Below are positions 23,880 to 35,300 of a DNA stretch of 64,000 nucleotides, piece by piece (position 1 is the stretch's first letter; the number at the start of each line of letters is the position of its first letter). A program made the position numbers and the translations under genes. The DNA lies in assembly GCA_034440615.1 (NCBI GenBank), contig JAOTOM010004948.1, forward strand, positions 186,001-250,000, in the 5' to 3' direction. Origin of the DNA: Ashinkailepas kermadecensis. Taxonomy: Eukaryota > Arthropoda > Thecostraca > Neolepadidae. Under the pieces are notes generated by a model. It was not told where the DNA came from. It made no database searches and was given only the letters and a program-made list of their open reading frames with translations.

Positions 23880-24728
23880 GACTGTGATCGATGCTGACAG
23901 TATGACTGTGACCGGTACTGACCGTATGATTGTGACCGGTACTGACCGTATGATTGTGACCGGTACTGACCGTATGACTGTGACCGGTACTGACCGTATG
24001 ACTGTGACCAGTACTGACCGTATGATTGTGACCGGTACTGACCGTATGACTGTGACCGGTACTGACCGTATGACTGCGACCGGTACTGACCAGCTGACTG
24101 TGACCGGTACTGACCGTATGATTGTGACCGGTACTGACCAGCTGACTGTGACTGATACTGACCAGCTGACTGTGGCTATATGACTGAGACCGGTACTGAC
24201 CAGTTGACTGTGGCTATATGACTGAGACCGGTACTGACCAGTTGACTGTGGCTATATGACTGTGACCGGTACTGATCGTATGACTGTGTCCGGTACTGAC
24301 CAGCTGACTGTGACTGGTACTGACCAGTTGACTGTGACTGGTACTGATCAGCTGACTGTGGCTATATGACTGTGACCGGTACTGACCAGCTGACTGTGAC
24401 CGGTACTGACCAGTTGACTGTGACTGGTACTGACCAGCTGACTGTGGCTATATGACTGTGACCAGTACTGACCACCTGACTGTGGCTATATGACTGTGAC
24501 CGGTACTGACCAGCTGACTGTGACCGGTACTGACCAGTTGACTGTGACTGGTACTGACCAGCTGACTGTGGCTATATGACTGTGACCGGTACTGACCAGC
24601 TGACTGTGGCTATATGACTGTGACCGGTACTGACCAGCTGACTGTGGCTATATGACTGTGACCGGTACTGACCAGCTGACTGTGGCTATATGACTGTGAC
24701 CGGTACTGATCGTATGACCGTGATCGGC
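23880..24728. repeat. Minisatellite, 24-bp unit with 12-bp insertions, about 34 copies
   Basis: Units are CCGGTACTGACCAGCTGACT + GTGA or CCGGTACTGACCGTATGACT + GTGA; many also carry GGCTATATGACT. The array runs directly into the acceptor of zinc-finger exon 6 (last unit ..CGTATGACCGTGATCGGCAG), so the intron's branch-point and acceptor region is made of satellite. Confidence 0.96.
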
Positions 24729-24730
24729 AG

Positions 24731-24915
24731 GCGCCGCTGACCGTCCGCTGGAGTGCCAGGTGTGTGGCCGCCAGTTCGCCTCGGCCTCCTCCTTCTACCA
24801 CCACGCGCCGGTGCACCGCGGCCAGACCACCTGTCACCTGTGTGGGCGGGTCTTCTCTCAAGTCGGCCACCTGCGCGTCCACCTGAAGTCTGTCCACAAG
24901 CTCGCCTCCGCCTGA
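24731..24915 (+). CDS. Alternative terminal zinc-finger exon 6
   Basis: Acceptor cgtgatcggcag/GC, with a weak pyrimidine tract because the repeat array abuts it. Lead AADRPLE; finger 1 CQVC ... HAPVH with FASASSFYH; linker HRGQTT (Q instead of the E of the other five); finger 2 CHLC ... HLKSVH with FSQVGHLRV; tail KLASA, TGA. All zinc ligands are present. It is the most divergent member and the last before the LINE-rich gap to DDX28. Confidence 0.9.
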
Positions 24916-24924
24916 CGACGCAAC

Positions 24925-25085
24925 AGTCTAAGACCACAGTCAGCTGACGTTAACAGTTTCAGACCACAGTCAGCTGACGTTGACAATCTCGGACTACAGT
25001 CAGCTGACGTTGACAATCTCGGACTACAGTCAGCTGACGTTGACAATCTCGGACTACAGTCAGCTGACGTTGACAATACCACGTG
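24925..25085. repeat. Short minisatellite, 33-bp unit, 5 copies
   Basis: Copies of GACTACAGTCAGCTGACGTT + GACAATCTCG immediately after the stop of zinc-finger exon 6, so it probably lies in its 3' UTR. It shares the CAGCTGAC word with the array upstream of the same exon. Confidence 0.92.
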
Positions 25086-26001
25086 AGCGCCGGGATGACA
25101 TGTCACGGACGTCAGCTGACTGTGGTCTGAAGTGAGTCCGGCGAAACTCACGGTTGTGAACTTTGAGCACCATGGCACTACGCAGAAGCTGGTGAGCTCG
25201 GGAGCGCTCAGGTTCGGCTCTGGTCTCGCCAGTTTCAAAATGTATCTTTCTGGCGCGAATGCTGTTATTGGCGAATCCAGGAGTTTTGATCGGGATGGTG
25301 GCAGTCGTCTGGAGGGACGCCACTGACTGAGCAAATTTCAAGGGGTGCGCTTAATTTGCCCAGGACGCCTTTTCTACTCATAGCGTCAGAGTCAGGGTTT
25401 CTATTCAGGGCGTCTTCGGCTGAAAACAGCAAAGATGGTTGCACTTGAGCGTCCTAGAAAAAGCGCTTTTCCAGTCACACAGCGCCTTTTCCAGTCCAGT
25501 CGCCTTTCCACGAACGGGGGCACATGCCCCTTGGATCTGCCCCTGATCGCTGCACAGCGAGCGAGGCATGGTTCCCAATGGTAGATTGGCGGAAGGTGTC
25601 CACTCGTCACGCGCCACATGGCCTGCTCAGCACCAGTGTGAGTCTACACGGTACGGGAAGGCCGGAACAGACTGCACGACACATCACACTTTGTACTGCT
25701 GCCGTTATCATATTAACAAGGAGAGCATGACAGCGCTGTAAAGCGTCGCGAAACCGTTCCACCGCCAGCTACGACACAGTTTTGTCTGCCCACTGTTCCG
25801 TAAAGAAACGTTCGTCGAGTTGGAAAAATACAATCATTACATCATGCATCATTAGTGTCTCATCACGGCCGCACGAACCGCTGGTGGATCCCCGCGAGGA
25901 AGAATGGGTTCGCGACATGCACAGGGTTTTTTTTGGGGGGGGGCATGCGTTAGGCTCCGTCCATGCATGCCTCGGAACGTGCCGACCGGTGTGGTTGTCG
26001 A
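25086..26001. other. No gene recognised
   Basis: Mixed composition. Open frames on both strands have no domain. Confidence 0.4.
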
Positions 26002-26009
26002 CACTGAAG

Positions 26010-26195
26010 CAGAGGCGCAGCCAAGAGGGCGGGGTTGCCCCCCCCTTTTAACATCCAAAAGTGCAATAGATATAACGAAAACAAATTATATTTTCACTAC
26101 GAAAAAAAAAAAATTCGGCGCGCTTCGCGCGCCGGAGGCCTTTCTTCGTTCCATTTTTCGGTCCTCCCCCTATAAAAATCCTGGCTGCGTCACTG
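26010..26195. mobile_element. hAT-like MITE with 8-bp target duplication
   Basis: Ends CAGAGGCGCAGCCAAGA and, reverse-complemented, CAGTGACGCAGCCAGGA. It is flanked by exact 8-bp direct repeats cactgaag (26002-26009 and 26196-26203). 186 bp, no coding capacity. Internal GCGCGCTTCGCGCGCC is palindromic. Confidence 0.88.
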
Positions 26196-26203
26196 CACTG
26201 AAG

Positions 26204-27819
26204 TAACAACTCCGTGTGGCAATATTGGCAAAACTACCCTGGTCTGTATGAATAACGGAAAATAAAATAATGTCATTTGTATGTCGGACTTGTCATGACA
26301 CCTTATGACGCTTACGACCTCTGTGAAGGACTCAGAGGTTGTCCTGGGAGAACATAATTGCTGCCACACTCCAGGGAATGGGCATACTGACGTCTTTACA
26401 ATTTGGCAGTGGAATCTCCATTTCGGGCATCGTTACAGATACAAAGTTACACAGAGCGTAGCTTTGTATCTCCTTGTGGGTGCACATTTACCCACAAACC
26501 AGATGTGTGCATCCACAAAAGATGTCGCGTTCCCTATCCCATCCCGCTACTGATGGATCGAGAGGAGTTAAAAACGAGCTTAAAAGTGCTCAAAACGAAG
26601 TTGGGGGATGTCAAACATCAGTAAATTAGTTTAAAAAAGAAGATAGTTAAATACGTGGGACTTTAAGTCACTGGTGTGGCTACTTCTCATGTCCATGAAC
26701 ACAACTGCTTCTTTCTGCTATCCGCTGCGTTCAGACATGGTTTAATAAGGAGGGTGTTATGATAAGCGTGGGGCCCAGTGCCGCACACCGCAGCTATGAT
26801 TTTCCTAGAGGGGGGGGGGGCATCCAAAACAAATATACATAGACATCTTTCGGCGTGCTTCGCGCGCTGGAAAATTACGGTGTTTGCGGTGAAAGTCTCA
26901 AAATTTCTTGTTTGATCTAGTATATTTTTCGTTGCTAAGGGGGGGAGACGTGGCCCCCTGGCTGCGCTTCTGGTGGGGCCCACATTGTCGTGCCTTTTCA
27001 ACACCGTCATGCTTTCTCAAAGGGAAGCGTGAATACTAGTGGGGAAAAATAAGTGCCAGATTTGGGGACAAGGGAAGAACTATGAACATGCCTGACCAGC
27101 TATGTCGAACACACGGCATCCTGCAAAGCATTCACTTTTCTTTTTTCTTAACCGGTGCCACCCGGGTCCAGTGCAAAGCCACTGGCACCACTGGAGCGAC
27201 CGTCGACACAGCTATCATAGAGCTGCTGGAGCAGCTGTGGTCACGCCACTGGGACAGCTCTGGCCGCTTGTGCGGTCGTCACTGCCAGGACGGCTGTGGC
27301 CGCTGAGGCGACCGTGACCACCGAGCCGACCGCCGTCGCTGAGGTGGCGGTGGGTGACCTTCCCAGTCATTGGCAGCATTAATGGCTCTCAAGGATATCC
27401 TATCTCTGAGGCTGACTCTCGAACCAATCGCCAGTTCTCAAGGACTCTCTCAGCTCTGCACGGGGCCCAGTGGCCCTTCACGTCGGCCCAGGGGCCCGTC
27501 AAGTCCCCTGCATCTTCGCCTTGAGGGGCCCTGCGGGTCCCTCGGATCCCCAGGGGAGGGGAAGCTGCACCTATCGCTCCCTCTGCTACGCCACTGCTCT
27601 TCGGTGCTATTTTCAACAATTATAAAAATACAACTAACCTAAATTCAAGAGCGCTCCTGGTTTTACGTCGGACTCATGCAATTAGGGTGAGACAGGATTT
27701 TTGGATCGGCGGAGTGTTCTGGATGTGTATGTATATGTGATTAGTTTCCTTTTATTTCGGAAGACGTTCCACATTCAGCCTCTTGCGTGAAGGCGTGAAG
27801 TCCTCTGTTTCCGTATGCG
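26204..27819. other. Intergenic or intronic; decayed DNA-element pieces only
   Basis: Around 26800-26990 are poly-G runs, CGGCGTGCTTCGCGCGC and CCCTGGCTGCGC, resembling the interior and ends of the MITEs at 26.0 and 27.8 kb, but without a clean pair of ends. 27140-27620 is GC-rich with GCTACGCCACTG near 27590. No exon found. Confidence 0.45.
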
Positions 27820-28016
27820 CAGAGGCGAACCGGAGGGGGGGGGAGTGTCACGCCCGGTAGCAAAAAATACACTAGACCAAACAAGAAGTTACGAGATCTT
27901 CACTACGTGATACTAAAATGTTTTTGTTGCGCGTGGCGTGCCGAAAGCGCTGTCTATTTCTATAATTTTTTTTGGGGTCGGGCCCTCCTCTTAGGAATGT
28001 CCTGGCTGCGCCACTG
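27820..28016. mobile_element. hAT-like MITE, second copy of the same type
   Basis: Starts CAGAGGCGAACCGGAGG and ends CCTGGCTGCGCCACTG. Flanking 8-mers cgtatgcg (27812-27819) and cgtatgtg (28017-28024) match at 7 of 8. About 197 bp. Same terminal pattern and G-rich 5' interior as the copy at 26010. Confidence 0.82.
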
Positions 28017-28024
28017 CGTATGTG

Positions 28025-28779
28025 TCAATGCGTATTTTAGCACGTTATGTAGTGAGACAACTGATGATATATGTCATATCTGATTCATGGTGAGAGCTAG
28101 TGCTAGTTATCCGCGGGTTTATTCATTTTTGTAGAAGCGAATTCGCCGATGCCTACCAAATTCTTCATTTTCGCGCATTTCGTTTGCCGCAATCGTCCGA
28201 CCTATGTTTTGTAGTGTTTTCCCTGGTATGTGCCGTTAGACTGATCTCTTAAGGTTTACAGTCCCGTTTGAGGGGGCCAAACGACAGTTGCTTCCGCCCC
28301 CCCACATTCGTGCCGTTTGGGGGGACTATGGTCCCCGTGGCTCCCTAGATTCGCTAGTGAATATTGCAACGCTGAATACTCTTCCCTATTGGCAATCGGA
28401 GTATTTGATAATTTGCTAGCATCGTCTTTTAACCAAATGCTCCATTTCTGACACCATTAAGCCAAAATAAGCGCAGACAGCTCTTAGGTTGCTGCGAGGT
28501 GTGCTTTGCCATTATTCTCGCTTCGCATCAGTTTTTTTAACCACTTTGATCTCTGTTATATGTATGATGCAGCAAGTTTCTAATGCCGGTGGCGGGATCC
28601 TGCAGCAATATTTCCTCAGCTCTGCATTTCGAAGTGCCTGCGTAAGTTTTATACTACTTGATTTCCGCATATTTCTTCGATGAGGGTAAAATGATGCCAA
28701 ATGACTGGCAGACGGCGCGCCCCTAAACTCCAATTCATCATCATCTTCGATGAGGGCTGTAGGTAGTCCATCATCAGTT
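28025..28779. other. No gene recognised
   Basis: AT-rich unique sequence 5' of the LINE. Complementary GGGGGGCCAAACG-like patches at 28270-28325 may be another decayed small element. Confidence 0.4.
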
Positions 28780-28875
28780 TCACAAAATGAAATTCCAACA
28801 GATTGTAAAAGGGCAAATGTAGTTCCTATTTTCAAGAATGGAGAAAGAGGGAAAGCTCAATACTATAGGCCAGTA

Positions 28876-29594
28876 GGTATTATTCCAGATCCAGGTAAAG
28901 TGCGATTTTTTGGATTTTTTTTAATACAGGGCATTTTAATGTAAAAATCATGATGCAACCACTCATTTTCTCTGCAAATGATTATTTTTCAGTTGGCAAA
29001 CAAGTACACGACCATAATCTTCACTCTGCAAACATAGCACATCGCGTATAATTATCTGTACCTGGTGTGTCACAGACGTGATAAAGAAGATATTCAACAC
29101 TCTTTGACATCAAAAACCTTATGTTTCTGCATTAATTCGACATTATCTCTGAGAATGAATACTCGCAACACGCCGCTCCAGCAACCGTTGATAAGGGTCG
29201 GAAATTCCTTGCGATGCTGTATTATTTTATTTTTTATATATTTGATGACATGGCAGAAAAATTTGTTTCGGACGATTCTGGTTTTCCGGTTAGGTTAGGT
29301 TAGGTTAGATTAGATTAGATTAGATTATATTATATTATATTATATTATATTATGATATAATATATTTTATATATTATGCTACAGTATCTTCGTCTGGGTT
29401 GGGTTCGGTTAGTTTTTTTGTCCCCAACTTAATGCATGTGACGTCATCAAATCATTATGACGTCATCAACCGTCGCTGACTTAAAAGTAATCATTTGTGG
29501 AGAAAATGAGTGGTCGCATCATGATTTTTACGTTAAAATACCCTGTATAAAAAAATCCGAAAAATAGCATTTTACCTGTTTCTGGATATTTACC
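28876..29594. mobile_element. 719-bp inverted-repeat DNA element inserted in the LINE
   Basis: Terminal inverted repeats of about 100 bp: the left begins GGTATTATTCCAGATCCAGG; the right, reverse-complemented, begins GGTAAATATCCAGAAACAGG. Both continue with CATGATGC(A/G)ACCACTCATT. It is flanked by exact 8-bp duplications ggccagta (28868-28875, 29595-29602). Removing the element and one duplication restores the LINE codons YYRPVSLTSLVCK. It has no transposase. The interior holds a TTAGG/TTAGA/TTATA run. Confidence 0.93.
29288..29370. repeat. TTAGG -> TTAGA -> TTATA run inside the MITE
   Basis: GGTTAGGTTAGGTTAGGTTA passes into TTAGA and then TTATA repeats. The first part equals the arthropod telomere unit, but it is short and internal to a transposon. 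Confidence 0.85.
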
Positions 29595-31342
29595 GGCCAG
29601 TAAGCCTCACATCCCTAGTCTGCAAGGTACTCAAATCAATTATGTACGATAGAATAGTTAGTTTTCTGGAAGGAAACAGATTGATTCAAGATACTCAACG
29701 TGGGTTTAGAAAATGGTGATCGTGTCTCACAAATCTCTTGGACTTTTTTAATTTTGCTACAGAACAATTTGACCAGGGAAATTAGGTTGATGTAGCATAT
29801 CTTGACTTTAGTAAGGCCTTTGACAAGGTACCCCATAAACGGTAAATTATTGCAGCTTCAGGACCATGGTATTGCAGGTAGCATCCTAAAATGGATAGAG
29901 TTGTGGCTTTCAGATAGACAGCAGAGAGTGATGCTAAATGGTACAAAGTCATCATGGCAAAATGTTCTTAGTGGAGTCCCCCAGGAGTCAGTACTGGGGC
30001 CATTATTGTTCATTATATTTGTAAATGACATTGAAAGTGGCCTAAGCAGTAAGGTTTTGAAATTTGCGGGTGATTTGAAGGTCTTTAGGGCAATAACCGG
30101 ACACAATGAGCAGGTCTTGCTGCAGAAAGACTTAGATGAGCTTGTGAAGTGGTCTGAAAAATGACAAATGAAATTTAAGTATGATAAGTGCAAAATCATG
30201 CATGTAGGTAGGTAGCATATGAAGGCTCCATACTTGATGGGTGGCCAAGTACTATCTGTGACTCAGCAGGAGAAGGACTTAGGTGTTATTTTGAACACAA
30301 AATTAGGGGTATCTGAACAGACCAAAGAAGCTAGGAAGAAGGCACTAAGAATGCTTGGGGAAATAAATAGGAACATATCATACAAAAGTGAGGAAGTCAT
30401 CAGGAAGCTTTACTGTGCATATGTCAGGCCACATTTGGAATACTGTGTCCAAGCTTGGTCCCCTAGTTATGAAAAAGATTGTTGGCTTTTAGAGAGAGTA
30501 CAAAAGAGGGCAACACAAATGGTTAATGGTATAAGCAACCTGGCATATGAGGAAAGATTGAAGAAATTGAATATGTTTTCACTTAGATATAGAAGGCTGA
30601 GAGGAGATCTCATCAAGGTCTTTAAGGTCATGAATTCAAAATTAAAGTTAATCACAGCAGGACAAGGTTAAGACAGTCTTTCTTCACCAACAGGGTAGTA
30701 GAACATTGGAGCCAGCTGCCAGAAACCATTGTCAGTAGCAGCACACTGACCATCTTTAAAAACAGCATAGACACTCATTATAAGAAAAGAAGGCTTGCTT
30801 TTCGGTATTCCAGGGAGGGCTGATCAACGGATTTGGTGGGCAACTGGTTCAGTGTCCAGAGTGCAACCAAGAAGGGCCCTTGTGGCTCATAGTTTCACTG
30901 ATCTTTTATGTCTTTATGAACTACCTAGTCCATCATGAACCATCATGAATGGTCTGGCTATCTTCAAATGTATGTAAGCTACCTATTATGAACCACACAT
31001 GAACTGTGCTAAAGCTGGACCTGTGTTTGACAGCTGGTAGCTCTGATCTGATGCAGTCTAAATGCAAACTAAATGTAGCATGCATGAACGTACAGTTCAA
31101 AGGAACCAAAATCGAGTCACAATTTGTTGCAGGGGAAGAGGGAGGAGGGTTCCAAACACTTAGACATCATGCAACAAATAGCTCCACTGCTGCTTCTGTA
31201 TAAAGTCATAAAGTGTTAGGGCTTAATAAGAGCCCAGGGATCCATCTGGGTTACGCCAGTAAAGGGAAGACACTATATGGCTGGACAAAAATATACTCAG
31301 AACCCAAACCAATGCCATATCCTGAATTCCAAAGAAACTATC

Positions 31343-31510
31343 GGGGACGAGTGGTCTAGGGGTTAGATGCTCGTCTCACAGTCGAAAGATTGTGGGTTTG
31401 AATCTCACCTGTCGCTACTCTTCGCCCGCGACTAATCGGCGTGAGAGATTGGCGACGCTATATGACTCAACGGTCGACGTGTCGTAAAACCAATAACCAA
31501 CCAACCAACC
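31343..31510 (+). mobile_element. tRNA-derived SINE, full length
   Basis: Starts GGGGACGAGTGGTCTAGGGG (box A region), has GTGGGTTTGAATCTC (box B), the core CGGCGTGAGAGATTGGCGAC and CAACGGTCGACGTGTCGTAA, and a (CCAA)n tail. Exact 12-bp target duplications aaagaaactatc flank it (31331-31342, 31511-31522). Confidence 0.95.
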
Positions 31511-31522
31511 AAAGAAACTATC

Positions 31523-32208
31523 CACCAACATCCTACATACATGTTAATACCTATCTAGCCCTAATCGCTCAATCCTGCATAACACACTTGGATCAAGTGC
31601 CACATCAATAATTATCAAGCACCATCCATGTGTACCTAAATGGGCCTCCACAGTGTACATCTGCTAGCATAAATATCACCCTATCCACCACTGATTAGAA
31701 CTTGGTGGCACAAATGGTTTGTGATGTCAGTAAAAACACCCTATACATGCTAGGTTGTCTGGCCAGTTTACAGCAGAAATCCGCGATTTTGGCATCATGC
31801 AGAGCTGTGGGGTATTTGGTCAGGATTTTGCAGTATTTGGCCTTCCAGAAATAACTAATTTACTGCTTACCTGTTACTGATGCTCATCTCCAAAATATGG
31901 TCGTAGCAGTGCAAACACGGCCAGTACTGGAGGTTTTGATGTAGCAGTAGGATACATGTACTGGATAACTGAATTGTGATATGAATGGCCCATCCTTCAA
32001 CTTAACACCCTGTGAAGCATCCATAGAGGTTCACCCAAGTCATGGGCTGTGATGCTGTTCTGTTTAGACAATAGCCCAAATTTGCATTACCCAGCTTCAT
32101 CTTTGCTTCTCTCTTCTTTTTGTGGATGTGAGCATGTGGTCTTAGATATTATCTTTAGATGGTGTTTGGCTGGAAATTTGTGGCAGCTAAGATGATGGTT
32201 TTCCTCAG
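31523..32208. other. Upstream of DDX28 exon 2; first exon not located
   Basis: The DDX28 start codon and mitochondrial presequence should lie in an exon near here or further upstream, but I found no ATG-led segment followed by a convincing phase-0 GT donor. Sequence is AT-rich. Confidence 0.4.
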
Positions 32209-32364
32209 CTGAGGAATACAAAACAGCTAAGCACTCTGCCAGTGATAACTGTGCCCAAATTGATACAACATAATCTGGAGAAGAGGAAGAAATCAGAGGA
32301 GAGGAAAGACTTAGCCAAGCGCCTGGAGGTTATCAGGAGGAACTCAAGAAAGGGCAACAAAGAT
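32209..32364 (+). CDS. DDX28: DDX28 exon 2 (N-terminal region)
   Basis: Acceptor ggttttcctcag/CTG, donor GAT/gtaagt, 52 codons, phase 0 at both ends. It encodes [19 protein letters not shown], which aligns with the LPVVRIPVALQRQLEQRQ stretch of human DDX28, followed by a basic helix. No in-frame ATG, so an earlier exon must supply the start. Confidence 0.8.
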
Positions 32365-35300
32365 GTAAGTTTTTAAAATTTGTTGCATGAAATGGAAGAT
32401 TGTTCTAAAATATGTGTGCATTTCTAAAGAACATTTGTTTACAGATGTTCATAAAGTCAGCATAATCTTCCTTGTGCTATGAATGTTTGACTGATCATGT
32501 CCTTAATTTACGGCAAGCAATGGCAACTCATGCAATATGCAAATGAATGAAAACACGCTACCATGTCTGGGCCCAGAGCCAGTAGCACCAACGATGCCCT
32601 GAGTAATGCACAGAAGCATTCGTGGATAGTAATCCATTCCTCACCATGCTACTAAATCTACTGGGTGCTGTATGACCGAAGCAGTCGATGCGCCCCTGAG
32701 CCCAAATAACCAACCAACCACTAGGTCTACCACCAGCTGGACGTCAGGAGTACGAGAGGGTTGGCATCAGGCAACACAGACAGGATGCAGAGAGGACGTT
32801 TGACCGCGAGAGCTGCATGCTAGGAAAGAGGAGGTGGTCATCTCACCCGACTGACCGCTGGGTCCCAAATGACGCGTCCTGATGGGCATGATGGCGACAC
32901 GACCTCTCCACCGCCTGGCGTTGGCAGCGGCTGGCCATCACCGTCGAGCCGACCACGCGTCTGGCCTCAGCGGCTGTCGGCCAGTCGGACAGGCCGCTCT
33001 GTGACACCGACACACCACCGCCACACTCGCTCAGTGTCGCAGTACAGCTGTATTGGCTGGCCTGCTGAGCGTGATTCATCCACGTGTCTGGCTGTCACCG
33101 TGGTGGTGGCACACCCTCAGGTTTGCCTCGTGCGGTGTAAGGACCACCGGCTGAACCATTACCTCGGCCAGAGCTACGACAAGCTCAGGGGTGTCCAACT
33201 GGCGTCCAGTGGCTGGAAGCACGGCAAAGCCAAAGGCGACTATTTCACCATCTGCAGCCGGCCTAACACGGTGAGTGTAAACTGATGGAGCAAGGAAGGA
33301 GATGACAAATAACAAGAACCCCTAGCTGTTCAGTGCACATTTAGCTTAATGTACATCAATTTGGTTCCATTCCTCATAGCAGACAGCATCGCTATAATAT
33401 TGCTGGAAACTCATTGCATTCATATTCAAATAGTTTGTTTTCAATATAGTTGTTACTGTGCTTGCCCCCGGACTCTGTGTGTCTTTGTCCCAAATCACCT
33501 TTCCACCTGGTTTTCTGGATCAGTTGCTGATCATTGTGACTCATTTTCATTGATGGTATAAGGTGGAAATGGAACAAATAATATTCTGAGGTTGAGCAGT
33601 TTAAGATGGCATACACAAAACCCTTGTTATGCCAGTTGCTTTACCAGTTTTGGCTATATCGTGTACTTGGGCGCTGTATGACCAACGCAGTCGATGCGCC
33701 CTTAAGCCCAAATAACCAACTATATCGTGTACTCGATCGTGTCTCCTGGAACTGCAGTCTGTCGCCATATGACAGTGTGGTGGGGATGTCTGCCGATGAC
33801 CTGCCTGTTCGTCCCACGGCAGACGGCTGGCTGGTGCTTGACCTGACCGATCGTCACCGGGCAGTGATGTCGACAGGGACCTGCGGCGGCGCCGACCCGG
33901 CCGGACCCGGACAGTGACCGGGCAGTGACGGCAGTGATGTCGACAGGGACCTGCGGCGGCGCCGACCCAGCCGGACCCGGACCCCGACCGGGACCCGGAC
34001 ACGGTTGCCGATGGTGTGGTGTTCGTTGGCGGCGCTGCCGCGGCTGCCAAGCCGCCGCCATCGTCTGCGCCGACGTTCGCCGACCTACAGCTGCACCCGG
34101 ACATCGTGGACAATCTGCGGCGTCAGGGCATCACTACACCCACACCGATCCAGGTGTGTGCTGCACCACCACAACAAGCCAGGTGTGTACATCACCACAC
34201 CCACACCGATCCAGGTGTGTGCTGCACCACCACAACAAGCCAGGTGTGTACATCACCACACCCACACCGATCCAGGTGTGTGCTGCACCACCACAACAAG
34301 CCAGGTGTGTACATCACCACACCCACACCGATCCAGGTGTGTGCCCCACCACCAAAAAAAACCAGGTGTTTAATCACACACCCACACCGATCCAGGTGTG
34401 TGCTGCACCACCACAACAACCAGGTGTGTGCTGCACCACCACAACAAGCCAGGTGTGTACATCACCACACCCACACCTCGATCCAGGTGTGTGCTGCACC
34501 ACCACAATAAACCAGGTGTGTACATCACCACACCCACACCGATCCAGGTGTGTGCTGCACCACCACAACAAGCCAGGTGTGTACATCACCACACCCACAC
34601 CGATCCAGGTGTGTGCTGCACCACCACAACAAGCCAGGTGTGTGCATCACCACACCCACACCGATCCAGGAGGTGTGCATGCACCACACCCCACGAATGC
34701 TCACCAACAAGCCAGGTGTGTGCATCACCACACCCACACCGATCCAGGTGTGTGCTGCACCACCACAACAAGCCAGGTGTGTACATCACCACACCCACAC
34801 CGATCCAGGTGTGTGCTGCACCACCACAACAAGCCAGGTGTGTACATCACCACACCCACACCGATCCAGGTGTGTGCTGCACCACCACAATAAACCAGGT
34901 GTGTACATCACCACACCCACACCAATCCAGGTGTGTGCTACACCACCACAATAAGCCAGGTGTGTACATCACCACACCCACACCGATCTAGGTGTGTGCT
35001 ACACAGTGATAAATTATTCGCGAAATAGGGTGGAATATACCACTTGCTGAACACTGAATCGACATCCTTCTCAAAGAAGTATCGATATTGTGCTTCTTGA
35101 TGCATGTTTGTGAAGTCTTCATGCCTCGTTTCTAACTGTATCCCATTTACAAGTATCTTCCTTTTGATCACCATATCGGATCCAGAATCGTGATAGCGAA
35201 CATCCCATATCGTAATTTCAGGTGAAGGGATTACCTATCATGATGTGCTTTGTTATACAATGGCAATTTAAAGCATAAGTGTTTGTATCATTATCGTTGA

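Larger units (their letters stand above)
1954..24915 (+). other. Gene region: array of six alternative C2H2 zinc-finger terminal exons (lola/broad/tramtrack-like)
   Basis: Six exons (1954, 4600, 8025, 11009, 18745, 24731) share one design: an AG acceptor, two bases completing a codon, a 7-10 residue variable lead, a first finger C-x2-C-x12-H-x3-H, the linker HRG(E/Q)T-x-C, a second finger C-x2-C-x12-H-x4-H, then a short tail and a stop. All six enter in the same phase, so any could be joined to one upstream donor, each giving a different DNA-binding end. This is the known arrangement of arthropod BTB-zinc-finger transcription factors such as lola, broad and tramtrack. The BTB and constant exons are not in the window, so family membership is inferred from architecture. 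The exons are separated by 3-8 kb of intron filled with minisatellites and transposon debris. Splicing in cis or trans cannot be told from sequence. Confidence 0.8.
28780..30960 (+). mobile_element. CR1/L2-like LINE, 5'-truncated, broken, and split by a MITE
   Basis: 28783-28875 gives CKRANVVPIFKNGERGKAQYYRPV, whose end YYRPV continues after the MITE as SLTSLVCKVLKS at 29601. Then come VDVAYLDFSKAFDKVPH (motif A), GVPQESVLGPLLFIIFVNDI, a degraded FAGDL at the YADD position, LGVILNTKLGVSEQTKEARK, and RPHLEYCVQAWSP. The 3' end encodes [14 protein letters not shown] ... FKNSIDTHY. This order is that of CR1/L2-clade reverse transcriptases. In-frame stops and frameshifts (29720, 30162, 30671) and the FAGD change mean it is inactive. 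The endonuclease domain is missing. It lies between the zinc-finger array and DDX28. Confidence 0.9.

Noticed and set aside
29065..29298. 77-codon frame inside the 719-bp element as a transposase
   Set aside because: No homology, AT-rich, partly made of the TTAGG run; the element is non-autonomous.
29288..29345. Interstitial telomere from a chromosome fusion
   Set aside because: Only a few TTAGG units, inside a transposon and passing into TTAGA/TTATA; too short and explained by the element.
32100..32208. ATG at 32159 as the DDX28 start codon
   Set aside because: It is in a different frame from exon 2 and meets TGA after 17 codons, with no donor between.
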